A DNA stretch of 64,000 nucleotides, from assembly GCA_013398275.1 (NCBI GenBank), contig VZSE01009354.1, positions 132,862-196,861 on the forward strand. Reading direction: 5' to 3'. This DNA comes from Promerops cafer (Eukaryota; Chordata; Aves; Passeriformes; Nectariniidae). Under the pieces are notes generated by a model, which ran no database searches, had not been told where the DNA came from, and was given only the letters and a program-made list of their open reading frames with translations. Made by a program: the position numbers and the translations under genes. Positions 39,021 to 51,982 of the stretch are shown here, piece after piece (position 1 is the first letter of the stretch; each line of letters opens with the position of its first letter).

Positions 39021-41206
39021 ATGGTGGGGCTTCCTCCCAGGGAGGGGAGTGCAGCTGGGCTGAGGGGTGACTGTGTGGGAGCAGCAGAGCAGAGCCCTGC
39101 TGATGGGTGGGAGTGCCATAGGTGAGCCAACAGAGCCTGAGCATGTGAGACAGCCCCCTCAGCTGCAGCTTCTCGAGCCCTGTGACTGCTGGGGGCAAGC
39201 CACCACGGGCCTTCTGTCCCTCTCTCCCTGCAGCAGCCACTCAGGCTTCCTGCAGAGTCCCTTGTTGTCACTCCCTGTGCTCTGCAGCCTGTGCCACGGC
39301 CTCTGAGTGTGCCCCGGGGCTGCTCTCCTCTTCCTGCGAGGGACGAGTCCTGTGGAGGGGTCCTGTGGCTGCTGGGCTTGCCACAGGGCTGGGCACCCCG
39401 TGTGTCACCTGTCCCCTTGATCATTTCCACACAGAGCTGTCAGGAGTTGGCTGTTACTGTCTGGTTGTTGTCACCAGGCAGACAATAAATTTCTGATGTT
39501 AATTCCCTACAAACTAACAACCAAGGGGAGGATAAACTCCATTTCTCAGGCCCTGTGACAGGTTAAAAACTGTTCTGTTAAAGGTTAGCTGTAAGATCAC
39601 CTTTCAGCATCGAATACAGTTAAGCTTCAAAACATGAATAGTTTGCATATTTATAAAACAGGTTCAGCAAGCATCTGTCAAAGAGAGATGGGACATAATA
39701 TTCCTTTTCCATGGGATGTGCACCAGCTGCAGGACTCCTCTGGCCCCTGCCGAGCCCAGCAGAGATGCTGGGGGGACACTTTGCTGATACTCTCCCCTAC
39801 ATGAATGAGTAAATGTACATAAAAAATAAATGACCAATATTGTCCAAAGCCATTTTTTTGTCTAGAGAGATGCATTTCTGTAACCCACACTCCCTTCACT
39901 GGGAATTATCCCATTAGTCCCACGCAGCAAACCTGCCACACCTTCAGTCCCTGCAGAACGTGTGCTCCCTAAGAGAGGTGTTCTCCATCCTCCCAAATCC
40001 TGCTCTCCCAAACCCTGGCCCCACATCTTGCCCCAGTGTTTGAAGTGGCCAGGTGGGGAAGAGTGAAACGGCAGCTATTGGGTCATATGCAAATTGTATC
40101 TAGATATGCAAACACTTCTAAATAATTCACGTGTGCTGTAACCCACAAAAGTGCCGTGCAGGGAGAGAGGAAAGGGGAGCCCAGGGCAAGGAGCAAGGCT
40201 GTGCCCAAGGGATCTCCTTCCCTTTGCTCTGCTGTCCTGAAGGGCCAAGGGACCAGCACTCACAGCACACCAAGGCTGAGAAGGAACAGGAGGCTATTTT
40301 TATTGGCATATCCAGAAAGGAGGATTTTTGGTGGGTGCTGTAATTATTTTCCTTTCTGAACAGAATTCAGCCCTTAACCTTTCTCCTTCTCTTGCTTTCT
40401 CTCCCTCTGTAGATATATTGTCTTTATTGTCAGCCTAATTAACACCATCATACTTTTATGTCAGCCAGAAAAAACCTCTCTGCAGCAACCTTAATGCAAC
40501 CAACTGAATTTCATTCCATTTTGCCTCTTACAGAAATGGCAAGTGCTATGTTGTCTAAGAAATAAAAAGGGTAATTTCCTTATTTTTTTCCTATTTATTT
40601 TTGTCAGAGTATGGAATTTATAACTCTGGCTGAACAATGGCCCCCTGAGTGGCAGAGACTCATTTCAGAGACAATCATTGTTGTCCCAACTCTGTCACTG
40701 TGGCCACATCAAATCATTACCATGGCTGCAAGCCAAGGGAAGAAAAAAGAACCCTTTTTATTATTGTTTTTCTATCTGGTCTCTGTAACTTGGCAAAGTT
40801 CTTTCCAACGTGAATCTGCAAGTCTTAAACACAACATATTATACTGTATTATTAACCTTGTGTTTTGTATCCCTTTGATATGATTCCTTTGCAAATGCTT
40901 GAAGTCTACACAGATCTATTGGGTAGCTTTAAATGCATTCTACAAAGAAACTTTAAATAATACAGACACTAAAAGGGCTTTTATTTTACCCAGAAATTCA
41001 GGCTGCTGGCACACATCAGCTTGAAGGAAAATGTTTTGTTTCTGTTCCACAAGTAATATTTTAACTCGTTACTGATATTTTTCCTTCTTTTATTATTGTT
41101 ATACAGCTCACAAGGAAATGAATTTTTGTTTCAAATTAGTTTTTGAATAAGATATGCAAATTTCTAGTGAGTGTAAACATTAATTGTGTGTATTCTTTCT
41201 ATTTAG

Positions 41207-41326
41207 GCACCTTTGTTACTAAAGTAACAGCTACAGATGCAGATGATCCAGTGTATGGAAACAGTGCCAAGCTGGTTTATAGCATTCTGGAAGGACAGCC
41301 TTACTTTTCTATTGAGCCCCACACAG
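41207..41326 (+). CDS. CDH8: Cadherin-8 exon: first half of EC2 (120 bp)
   Basis: This exon completes the split glycine codon from the previous exon and reads TFVTKVTATDADDPVYGN onward through the QPYFSIEP strand of EC2. It is phase 1 on both sides. The acceptor is tatttag|G and the donor CACAG|gtaggt. The DADD calcium-coordinating motif is at residues 109-112 of the joined fragment. The 120-bp length is exactly that expected in type II cadherins. The segment NSAKLVYSILEGQPYFSIEP is shared by CDH8 and CDH11, so this exon alone separates the paralogues weakly; GTFVTKVTATDADDP and linkage to the other exons favour CDH8. Reading past the donor meets a stop within three codons. A CR1 copy begins only about 25-30 bp after the donor. 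Confidence 0.95.
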
Positions 41327-41349
41327 GTAGGTGACTAAACAGCAACTCC

Positions 41350-41595
41350 TGGCTGAGGAAATCTCCTCAGGTTGCTCCAGGGGAGGTTTAGATTGGGGAC
41401 TGGGAAAAATTTCTTCATGGGAAGGTTTGTCCAGAGCTGGCACAGCTGCCCAGAGCAGCGGTGGGGAGTGCCCAGCCTGGAGGGATTTAAAGCTGTGTGG
41501 ATGTGGCACCTGGGGCCAGGGACGAGGTGGGCTTGGCAGTGCTTGGGCTCCATGTCCTGGAGGCTTTTTCCAGCCTGGAGTGATGCCCTGGTTGT
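41350..41595 (+). mobile_element. CR1 LINE 3' end beside an exon donor
   Basis: CR1 features are CTCCTCAGGTTGCTCCAGGG, GGAGGTTTAGATTGGGGACT, AAAAATTTCTTCATGGGAAG and a GCCCAGAGCAGCGGTGGGGA block. The copy is diverged at its 3' end, where the usual terminal repeat is not clear. It starts about 25-30 bp after the donor of the 120-bp exon. Confidence 0.8.
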
Positions 41596-44500
41596 ATCTG
41601 CAGAGGTGACCCTGCCCTGCCTGCTGTGTACCTCATCACCCAGGTGTGACTCGGGTGCCGCTCGTGTTCCTGAGTCTGATCTCGGGGAGCCACACAGGAA
41701 AACCAGGGATTAGTGGTGATGGTGATGGTGCTGGCAGTGGTACAGACGTTACTGGGACTACTGAAGGCAGAGCAGGGGCTGGCTGACAAAACTGATCAGG
41801 GAAGGCAGGGCTTGGCCTGAGGGGTTTGATGAGCATAATGTAACGTTCAGTATGAGTCTACAGCATTCCCTGTTAAAGTACAGTTTAGCCTGGGAATTTC
41901 AGGGAATATACTTTGTGTTTTCACTGAAAATCCTTTTTCTTTTTTGATTGGTTGGATCAATTTGGGGAGAGAAAGAGTGTCAATCGTGAGTGTTGAAGTT
42001 TTATTAGTATGTATTTAGGGTGACTTTATTTCTCTGTGGTTTTGTAGTCTTGAAAGTCATCTGAAAGAAGTGCCAATAAATCCATTCCCTCTTGTTTTCT
42101 GTACAGAGGTTTTCCATACAGCAAATTCATTTAGTTTTATCTAAAAAGAAAGTTTTAAGGTGATTTGATCATATTTCTAATATTCTGTCACCTGTTACTA
42201 GAAATCCTTTTTAATCACTGTGAGTGAAGCAGCTGTAATCTGCTAAGGAGAAGAAAACTAAAACTCTTTTTAAATCATACAAATATTGACCTGAATTTAT
42301 ACAGCTGTAAAGCAGTAAAACAGGAGTAAAAGTTCTTGTCCTTGTACAGAGTAACAAAACTATAAAATAAATGCTCAGAGGAATTATTAAAGGATGATTT
42401 TGGTAGATTAAGTGAACTAAGTTTTCTCACCAACATTAAACACTCCTGTAATCTTTAAAAGCTGTAATTTCTTGAAACCTTTCTGATGAAATTGCATGGA
42501 AAAATTATTTCCCATTCTTAGAAATGCCGTAACTTTATGGGACTTTATGTAAATAGTGTGCATCAGTAAATATTAATGGATTAGTCCAAAGTGGGTTTTT
42601 CTGGTTGAAGGGATAGCTACCCTAAATGTGAAAGGGATCTCTGGAATGAGATTCAGCCTTTTATTTTTACACTGCATGTAAAATAGAGTTTTACAGGGAA
42701 AATTCTAGCACAGTACAATGGGAAAAGAGCAGCTTGTTCCAAAAATAATTGTGTTAAGAGAGTGTCTGTTAGTGAGGGCCCTTAGTTCCTGTGGCTCATT
42801 TGTCACATCAAGTGGAAGTATAACTCTGAACAGACCTCTGACCATCAAGTATCTAAATAAACTCTTTGGTTTCTCTAATATTACAAATTATTGCATGCAG
42901 TAATGACTTGTGTGAGCTGTCTTAATTAGAGGGGAGTTGACTCTGGGGTTTTTCTCAGTTTCTACTAGGGAGAGTCAATGCCTTAGCATGGAACACATCA
43001 GCTTTCCTAAAGGAGCTGAGAAGTGCATTTTCCACCTACACAGAAGATTTTCTTTCACAGAAAAATGGCCTGAAAAAAATATTCCAAATGTTAAAAAATA
43101 CTTCATTTTACTTAGTTTTCTTATTTGTATTGCATTAAACTCTACTGCTCAATCCAAAGAAGTAACTGTTCCTCACCTAGGAAAGTGATTCCTGTTATCA
43201 TGAAAGCCAGACAGAGCTCCAAAGCCTCTTGGTGAACCTGAAAATCAGGGTTTTTCTCCTGTTTCACTGGCATTAATTCCCCCCTCCTCCCTTCATTTCC
43301 AGCTACAAATATTCCTCTGTAGAACACTTCAGTTACCATGAAAATGACATGTTAGTGTCTAAGGGGAATTTATTGACCAAGAATTCAACTGTGGCCACAG
43401 TCCCTAAGTGGCTTCATCTTATGGAGCTGCTTCTGAGTGAATGAATGGTTTCAGATCCCCCATTTCTCTGGATCTGTGGAGGACATCAATTCTGTTCTTC
43501 TCTAATTCACTGCAGCTGGCTGAGGTTCTGTTCTGAGCCTGTTCCCTGTTTCTTTGCCATCTCTCTGTAGTGCCTTCACCTGCTCTCACCAAAGAGCACG
43601 TTTGTTTGTTTAGGGTGGATAAAATATAAATATACCTGAAAGTTTAATCATTAATCAAACCAGATGCAGGTAGTTATGTAGAAACTGCAGCCACACATTC
43701 AGGGTGAAAAAGATGGTTCTAAACTAAAATGTCCAAAACAAATAGGAAGCGTGCAGATCTTTGCTTCTTTATGTTTGTCCAATCTTTGCAATGGGAACCA
43801 TCACAACTCTCAGTGGCTAAGCCAGGAAAACACATTATCTTGTAGTCCTCAGGACCCTCAGGGGAGGTTTTCATGTGGGAAGGTGTTTGGATACTGTTGT
43901 GACAGTGTACAAATTAAAGAAGAGCAGGTATAGTAGTGTTTCACCCCAAACAAATAAAATCTGAAGAAGATCCTCCAAGTGTGGTATGTATTTTAGGGTT
44001 TGAGGGTTGTTTGGGATTTTTTGGGGGTGTGAAAGGGAATGTGGATGTGTGTACAGCTGCATTTTCTCTGTGGTTACGCTTCATTAGTGCCCTGATAAAA
44101 TGAAAGCCTTTTCAGTTCATTTGAAACAGAATTGTTTCTGGACACAGATATTGTGTATTCCCCCAAATGGAATCAGCATTTCAAGAAATGGGCTGTGTGA
44201 GAGGGATCCACTCCAGAATGTGAATATTTTCTGTAATTCATAGGAGTGTATCAAGTGCTATCAAAAGTATAGCTGTTGAGAGCTGATCTGTTTACAATTT
44301 TTCTAGATGACTGGCCTTTTATTATGTTTTTTAGAAACCAAGAGTAAACGTAGACCTGTGCAGCTACCAACACCAGGGCAGTACTGTCTGTAATTCTTTA
44401 ATTTCCTGGCTCAGAGTAAGGATTGTCTGACCTTCCTGCTTGGTTTTAATGGCATGTGGAGGGTGAGCCATGAGGAATTATCCCAACCATGCCTCCTGAT

Positions 44501-45606
44501 TCCTCTGCCTCTGTAACCCTCAGAGCACAAAGAGAGAGCAGAGGAGCAGGATGTGGCTTTGTGCCTGTGCTCAGGAAGGGCTGTCACACCTGAGGGTGAT
44601 TGTGAAGGAAGCAGGTGCTTACTCCTCCTGCATTGTGGTTCCTCCTGCCTTGGCAGGAACTGGATGTGGCCCTTATGTGAATTACTCAGTCTCCTCACTG
44701 AAACAATTCTATAATGCTGGGCACAAAGAAACAAGTGCTGGTGAGTGACCCATAAAACAATAATTTTCCATTACCTGAGATGAAAAATGCATATATTGCT
44801 GCAGTTCTAGCTTGCACGTTCTTCTGTAGGAGTTCTAGACACATGAAAAGAGGTAATTCAGAAGTTATTTTACACTCAGTGCTCTGAATGTGGCTTAGGG
44901 TAAGTGCTTTTTTTGATGACCTGTTCTGAATATTTTTCGCTTTTTGTAGGTGAATTTTATTATGACCACTGGTTTGTTGGATAGAGGGTGGATATAATTA
45001 ATATATGACAAAGATACAGATTTAGATTTTTTCTGTGAGAGCCAAAACTTGCAATGTGATGGCATCAGATTAGTAACAAAACTCGTGGTGGGCTGAAATA
45101 CATTTCTTATATCATTATGGTTCCATCTCAGTAACTGATGCCAGGCTCCCTGCCTAGTGTGTTTTATTTATAAAGGTACACGAGTTGTATGGATTCCCTC
45201 ACAATCCAAATGATGACAATCCAAATGCTGGGAAAAGAGGTTCCTTAAGACTGCTAAAAGTAGCTGGAGAACACTTCTCACTTTTAAGCTTTTTCTAGGA
45301 TATTAAATCATGACTGTCAGCTTTAAAATAAGATTATCATAATGAAAAGTAATATGAAGTGACACTGTGTTCTGCAATATAGGGATGGCAGAGGAAATAC
45401 ATTTTCAGCTGTGTCTGACTTATTTACATTTCACATGAAGTTAAATAATGTCACTCCTACACATACCTGAAATACAGTTACATGAACAAGGCGAATTACA
45501 GCCAAGCCCTACTGCACTGGAAAGCACATGGGATTAGTGGAGCACAAGCCCTTAGTCTGGCAGAAAAGAACAGCTTTTAAGCACTGCTGCCTTGGATGTG
45601 GGCATT

Positions 45607-46016
45607 TGGGACAAAGCCAAGGCTCAAGGTTGGAGAGGCTGGAGAGGCTGACCTAGAACAGAGGCTGGACAGAGTTAAAGAATAAAGCAGGGATTTATTG
45701 AAAGGATATCCTCAATGGATACACCTTGGGCAGCACAAGAGCCCAGCCAGGGCCACAACCAAGATGGACCCAAAATGGTCACAAAATGGACAATGGTCAC
45801 GAGGTCTCTCACTTTTGTAAGTTTTGGTCCATTTGCATATTGGAGTTCATTGTCCAATTACAACTTCAGGTTATGAAGTCCCATCCTTCTTGTTTTTCTC
45901 TCTTCAATTCACCATTGGTTACACCTTTTGGGCCTGGAGCTTGTATTGGTTGTCCTTGGTGTCAGAGCTGGAAAAGGAATTGTTTTGTCTCCCTGCCCTG
46001 TGAAGAGAGCTTACCA
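45607..46016 (-). mobile_element. Probable solo LTR of an endogenous retrovirus
   Basis: Read on the minus strand, the segment ends with TATCCTTTCAATAAATCCC followed by TGCTTTATTCTTTAACTCTG. This is a polyadenylation signal (45694-45699) and a U5-like tail that I recognise from passerine endogenous retrovirus LTRs. No gag, pol or env remnant adjoins it, so a solo LTR is likely. With these tentative edges it starts TGG and ends CCA on the + strand, and the flanking 5-mers GCATT and ACATT match at four of five bases, which may be a decayed target duplication. The edges are uncertain by about 10-20 bp. Confidence 0.6.
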
Positions 46017-46599
46017 ACATTTAATATGAAGCTCAGAGTTACACACAAAAGCAGCACAGAATCTGAAAAATATGAAAGCTAAAACTTAAGGTACATCTCA
46101 GGTACAGCTGAGATGGATGGAAGACTCAGCAGACCCAGAAAGCTGAAGACTCTCCTAATAGAATATGGGTATTTCTTTGGAGAGTGAATAATTGTGTTTT
46201 TTTTCCCTACACCTGGTTTAACTTTCAGCTGGAAGAGCACATGCTTTAAACAGCAGAGCTTTTAATTTAGTGTGTGGCCCTCTCTGGTCCACAGTGTTGA
46301 ATCCCTGAAATCAGAACATAAATGAATAGGCCTAGGAAGGAATGAAAACTTACTCAACAGAAGCCAGGTTTGAATATTTTCTTTTAATTTGCAATCTTGC
46401 CTCCATTTTGACCTTATAATAGAGCCCAGCAGAATGAAAACAAGTCAGGGAGCAAGAGGGTATAAACCAGCACCTTTTCAGTTACAGAAATGTTTGTGAT
46501 GTTCAGGCTATTTCTTCTGTCTGGTTGTTAATGTCCAGTTCATTCCCAATGGTACAAGGTGCCCTCAGAATATTGTGTGTAGGGCTGATAAGAGCTGTC

Positions 46600-46880
46600 A
46601 TCATAAAAAAACCACTGCTGAGATACTGAGAAAGTTCAAAGCAGGGTAGCGAAGGTCAGGAGAATATTACTTGCAATGAAAGATTGACTGGACTAAATTT
46701 GTATAAACTGGATCAGAGGTGATTAAAGAAGGATATGAAATCACTGCACAAATATTTGAGAGGTGTTAATAAAAGAGAGGCACGGGGACTGTTTTTGTAA
46801 TTACTCATGATACAATGACAGGGAAGCACTTGAAGCTGGAGAGAAATGGGGAAACAGTTTTGGTATGGGAAGGAATCTAC
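46600..46880 (+). mobile_element. Old, diverged CR1-like LINE fragment
   Basis: Spaced matches to the CR1 3' part are visible: GATACTGAGAAAGTTCAAAG, GATCAGAGGTGATTAAAGAA, AATATTTGAGAGGTGTTAAT and GATACAATGACAGGGAAGC. Divergence is high and there is no clear terminus. Confidence 0.55.
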
Positions 46881-47204
46881 TACTGTAAGGGGAAACTAAT
46901 GAGCTGCTAGGAACAGAGCTCACTCGTGTTCAACAGAGCCTTCCTAAATAGTTCAGCTTCTAAATACTTTAGATCTAAACCCTCATGGGATTAGTGTAGA
47001 GAAAGTACTTGTTCGACATGAGTCAGAGCGTGGATTGAGCTGCTGCTTTCCAGCTCATTTTATTGACTGCTGCTGCTGCCATGGCTGTGCCAGTTACTGC
47101 AGATTTAAAGTTAAGCAAACTCCTAACTGAAATGATGAAAAGAGGCATGAACTGGGATGGGTGGGTGTTCTGCTTTAGCAAGAGGGGTGTAGAAGCTCCT
47201 TTTC

Positions 47205-47304
47205 ATAGAACTGTAGTATCACAGAATCAGAGTGGTTTGGGCTGGAAGGGACCTTAAACCTCATGTCATTCCACCCCTGCCATGGCAGGGACACCTTCCC
47301 CTAG
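47205..47304 (-). mobile_element. CR1 LINE 3' tail fragment
   Basis: The + strand shows ATCACAGAATCAGAGTGG, GGGCTGGAAGGGACCTTAAA and CCATGGCAGGGACACCTTCC, the reverse complement of a songbird-type CR1 end. It is 5'-truncated after about 100 bp. Confidence 0.8.
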
Positions 47305-50300
47305 AAGAAGGCAGGTGTGTGCAGCAGCATCCAGGTCCCTGGAGCCCAGAGAGCAGCATCCCCAGGGCAGCCCTGTGGCCCCAGCACACTCAAGGATTCC
47401 TGGAGAGCATCGCTGCTCGCTGCGTTGCAGAGCTCGGGCGCGGAGCTGGAGACGGAGTCTGTTGGGAGTCTTTTCATGTCTTTGTGTACTAAACAGTCTG
47501 TGCAAGCCGAGGAGATGTGTCCTGGTGTTGGTGCTGAGGTGTTGGGTGGCCCTGTGAGTTGTCCTGGTGACAGCCCATTAGGAGAGGGCTGGGCTGACAG
47601 AGCCAGAGCAGAGCTGAGTCAGTCCCGCAGCTCTCGCTCGACAGCTCACAAAGTGCAGCTGTTATCGATCGGGTGTTTAGGATTGGGCCCTTCAGGAGCA
47701 CCAGGAGCTGTCCCTGCTGCTCAATAAAAGAAGTACAAAATCACTGCAGAGACGTTTGAAAACAGTTCTGCTGGTCTGCAGCTGGTAAAGCTGAGTGGCT
47801 TAAGATCAAGGCAGATTGGCATTTGGAAAGAAGCGATTTCTGCTTCCTGAGTTTATCAAATAATAGCAGTAACAAAACCAGCTGATACCACACGTATTTC
47901 TTGCATTTCAGAGTAATAGCTCTCTCATTTTAGAAAGCTCGTGAGGTAGTTTGAACTTGACTGTTCCTCATGCTGAGTAGGAAAACGGGCAACATATCTA
48001 AATAATGTGCTTCAAGGGCCTGAATTAGAGAGAGGAATTTGAACTACACAGCTGGAGCTGGAAAGCACCTGAAAAAGAATCCAAGGCTACTTTCTGTAAA
48101 GTGTCTGGTGTAATCACAGCTATTAGATTGCTACAAATAAAATCCTAAGGAAACGAGGTCGTAAATGCAGTGCCAAATGTTTATTTACTGAACTTGTTCT
48201 CAGCTGGTGAGAGAGTGATCCTTTCACCATGCCAGTGAAAGGGTCCCAGGGAAAAGGGAATGGCTGGTAAGCAGAGCTGAAAGCTTTGAACCCATTCTCT
48301 AACACCCAGAGACAAGTTCACCTGAATTAAAAAGACAACATTTTAATGGGTGCTATCCAGTCATGTCCTTTAGGATGTACTTCTAGCAGAATGCACATAG
48401 AGAAAGGCAGGTAATTTCACATGCAGTAAGAAACTTGTGGGGTCTATTTCAGAATGAAAACAAGAACAGAAACTGCAGAAATTTTAGTAATATGGGCTGG
48501 AAGAGAAAATACAATAAATCCTAGGTTAAAAACCCCAAATTAATAAAGCCATATTCAACCTTGAACTCTCTGTTTAACAAAAAAGTGTCATCTTCCCCAT
48601 ACACTTTCTACAAATAAGCATTAGAATAAAATACATACACTATCAGATTCTCTATTGAAAATGCAAAAAATGGCACAGAAATATAAAATGTAATATAGCA
48701 TTTTATTCTTCAGCTAGTCATTATTTTTACTGTGTTTTATGTCTTTGATTTGAAATATATCTAGATCTGAATGTAGTTCATACAACTCCTGTAATTAATA
48801 ACTTTTATGGACAGGCAGCCTTGCTAGTGATTGCAGATATGTTTCCTGTCTTGCTTAGAAACGAAACAGGAAATTAGAATATTTGATGATAATTCTTATT
48901 AAGGAGATTACGATAAAGGTAAATAAAATTAAAAATAGTTGGTCAGTATTCCAGTATCACATCATCAAAGTGCTACATTTTTTGAACTTTGAATAAAGGT
49001 AGTTGTGATCTACTCGTTTTCTAAAAATTATGGCACAGGTTTTCCACAGATCTCCAAGTAAACCTTTTTTATGGACTGCTAAAACCAAGGTGGCTGTGCT
49101 TCACGGAAATACAAAGAATGCCACTGATGGCTCTGAAGAAATTTTAAGATTGATTTGCAGGAGTTTGGGTCCTAAATGACTGTTACATTTAACAAGAATC
49201 TCCACTAAGATTCCAGCACGGAAGGAAGATCAAAGCAATTACTTAGCTCTTGCAAAACGAAGTAGGGAAAGTTCCAAAGTATCAAAGTCTGCAAGTTGAA
49301 ATAGCAGGAAGTCTTCAACAAAGCATGTGAGATGAATGGGATGCTTGAGAAAGGCTTTTCAGGGCCAGGTTCCAATTTTGCATAGTGCTTGCTTGGTTTT
49401 GTTCCATGTGCTCAATTATTATTATGTATAGTTTTATAGCATTATCATAAAGAGATCCTTAAAAAAATGGAGACAAAAGTGAAAGCCAGGTCCTTATTTC
49501 TGTTGCTTTTTTTTTCTTCTTTCTTTTCATGAGCTGCAGCCTCTGCCACTTTGCTTCCTTTCCCCTGGACTTTCTCAGTGAGACAGTGGATATTCTTCCA
49601 GACAGGTTTTTGAATGTGGTCCCCAGGGGTGCATTTTAACTGATTCAAGTCGTGAGGCAGATTGTGCAAATTGCTCAGTGTGTGCAGTCAGGACCCCTGC
49701 AACAGCAAATCCCCTTCTGCAGCTGCTTCATGTGCAGTGGGACACTGATGGCTCCTCAGGAAAAGCAACTCAGCCAAAAAAATAGAGGTACTTCAATATT
49801 TGGAGGTTTCATCCTTGGAAGGAATAGTTTGCTTCTTGACTTCTTTACCTTCCAAGCCATTTCCTGACCTTTCCAGCTTGAGGGAGAGGATCTGTAGGGA
49901 AATTCTGGGGGTTGCATGTTCAGTGGTCGTACCACGTCTCTGTGAATATTTTCACAGCAGTAAGGTTTGGGAATTATTTCAGGCTACAAGGAGACAAAGC
50001 CTTGACTTAGGCATTGTGGAGAGAAGGAGCCTCGAGTGAGAATGCAGTGGGTGCCACTGGCCCCAAAAAGGATCAGATTTTCCCTTCCCATTCTGGTTGA
50101 CTGATAGATTCTTAAAAACTTGCAGGAATGGGAACCCTGCAAATTCTACAGGCAGCCTTCTGTTGGAATTCCCCTAATGTTCAACTGGAACTCCCCTAAT
50201 GTTCTCTTGGTGCAGCTGAAACCCTTTTGGGGTTATATTTTAGGCCCATTATTTCTTCTCTTATCCCCAGTGGAAGAGGAGAGTAGTTCCCAGTAATTTT

Positions 50301-50334
50301 TACATATTTGCCTGTAAAGGCTTTCCTTATACTT

Positions 50335-50910
50335 CCCTGACTATATAAATCAGTATTTTTCAAAACTGGACACACTGTTCCAGCTGCAGCCTTACCTGTG
50401 TGAGTGCACAGGGAAGATTATTCCACAGTTCTTCACATAACCTACAAGCTAATATACCAGGAAATGCTTGAGCACTTTTATCAGCAAGTTGCTGTTGTCT
50501 CACATTCAGCTCATTTTGACTCCACATTCTCTTCTGTCTTGTGAGTCATCTGCTCTATTGTAATTGGGAAGTTAATTGTTTCCTTCACACAAAATGCTTT
50601 TTACTTGCCAAATTGAGTTGCATCCTGCTATTTTAGACTCTCCAAATTGTGAAAATTGTTTTGAACTCTAATCCTGTTCTTCCTGTACTTGCAATGGCTC
50701 CCAACTTTGTGTCATCTGAAAGATTTGATAAGTTCTCCCTGCCTTCTGGCTTTCAGGAAATACTGAATGATTGTAGAAGCAGAACAAACCCCATGAACCA
50801 CGTCATCCATCTCTCCACTTGACAGTAAGCCATTGATAACTGTTCTGAATACAATCTTTCAACAGGCATCTACCTGCCTTACATTAGTTTATGGTAATTC
50901 TCTCGCTTTT
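50335..50910 (-). mobile_element. Ancient CR1-type LINE, reverse-transcriptase remnant
   Basis: On the minus strand, near 50715-50735, the sequence is a decayed form of the stretch that encodes the F-A-D-D-T motif of LINE reverse transcriptases. Near 50815-50850 it reads TVINGLLSS, matching the V-I-N-G stretch upstream of that motif in CR1. Further + strand text (GCTGCAGCCTTACCTGTGTG, CTTGCAATGGCTCCCAACTT) fits the same old family seen in reptiles and birds. Frames are broken by indels and stops. Confidence 0.65.
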
Positions 50911-51982
50911 GAACTGCTCCTGTTTGGCACATCTCCTTCTCATCCATCACTACATGCTGAAAGTGATTATGATTTTATTCTCCATTTGTTTCTGGGTTGA
51001 ACTGAAGCAGAGCTGGTTGAATGCTCAGTGAGTTCATGTTCTGTGTGCTGGGTGTGTGCTGGTATTCGGTGAGCCTGGATTGTGTTCTAAAAATAAACAG
51101 ATGCTTCCTGCAAGCCCAGCCTGAGGACTGGTGAATAAAGCAAAAGAACAAATAAATATCCTTGAGATTCTCTATGCAGGACTCTCTTAGCCTGTATTTG
51201 TCTTGATCACAATAGGTGAGGATGGAGCTTTTTGGTGTTTATAAATTTGCCTCCTAAGAGATACCAACACTTCCCTGTTCCTGACCTCAGTTCTGCAGAT
51301 TCTGAATGTAGTGGTAACAGTCAGCCCGTGTAATCTGGATAGATTTGGTTCTTAAAAACCTTCAGTTCCTCTTATAGTAATTTAAACAGTAAACTGCTTT
51401 TTAGCCTTTTATTGTGTTTGAAATTGAAACTTGACTTTGACTCAGCTTCTGGCAGGTGGTTTATGGTCTGTGACAGCGGATATGTATAAAACTACTGAAA
51501 CAGCAGCCTGTGTTAGTGCCTTCATACAGAAAAAGAAACCCAAAAGTTTTTATGTCTTAAAAGCCAAAATTTTAATTTTTTTTTTAGTGCTTCTAAAGGT
51601 ATTTAATCTGCCTGATACATTTCAGACCATAGGCAAGGGCTAAACTGTTCAATACATCAAGAGACAAATTAAAATACTTGTCTAGGAAAAACCATCGATT
51701 TAGTGCAATAATTGACTTTTCTCAGTGGAAACTGCAGAATACAAAACATGGCATCTCATACAACTCACCTGTAGGCTAGAGTTAACTATGTAAATTAGGT
51801 TAAAAAACCCAAACAAACATAGAAACTCTGCCTAAAAAAATAATGGAGATAAAGTACAGTATGCTTAATCCAAGCCCTATTTAAATAAGGGTTCATTGAT
51901 ATTTGGATCTGCTTTATTAGTGAAAAAAATGAATGTGGACCAAATTCTCATAGCCTAGGTTTACATTAGAATGCTTTTTATG

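Larger units (their letters stand above)
24790..41206 (+). other. CDH8: CDH8 intron between the EC1/EC2 exon and the first EC2 exon (16.4 kb)
   Basis: This phase-1 intron runs from gtacgt to tatttag. It holds CR1 pieces at 27985-28246, 33905-34147 and 35262-35335, a CpG-rich patch at about 28290-28533, a purine tract at 29121-29160, a short GT run at 30425-30438 and a 16-unit decamer minisatellite at 38861-39020 with GC-rich flanks to about 39480. GC-richer stretches at 32040-32340 and 40140-40330 match nothing I recognise. The rest is A/T-rich with no supported gene. Confidence 0.85.

Noticed and set aside
38770..39430. Open frames of up to 202 codons on the minus strand and 105 codons on the + strand with repeated short peptide motifs
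   Set aside because: They are translations of the 10-bp minisatellite and its GC-rich flanks in several frames at once; none resembles a known protein.
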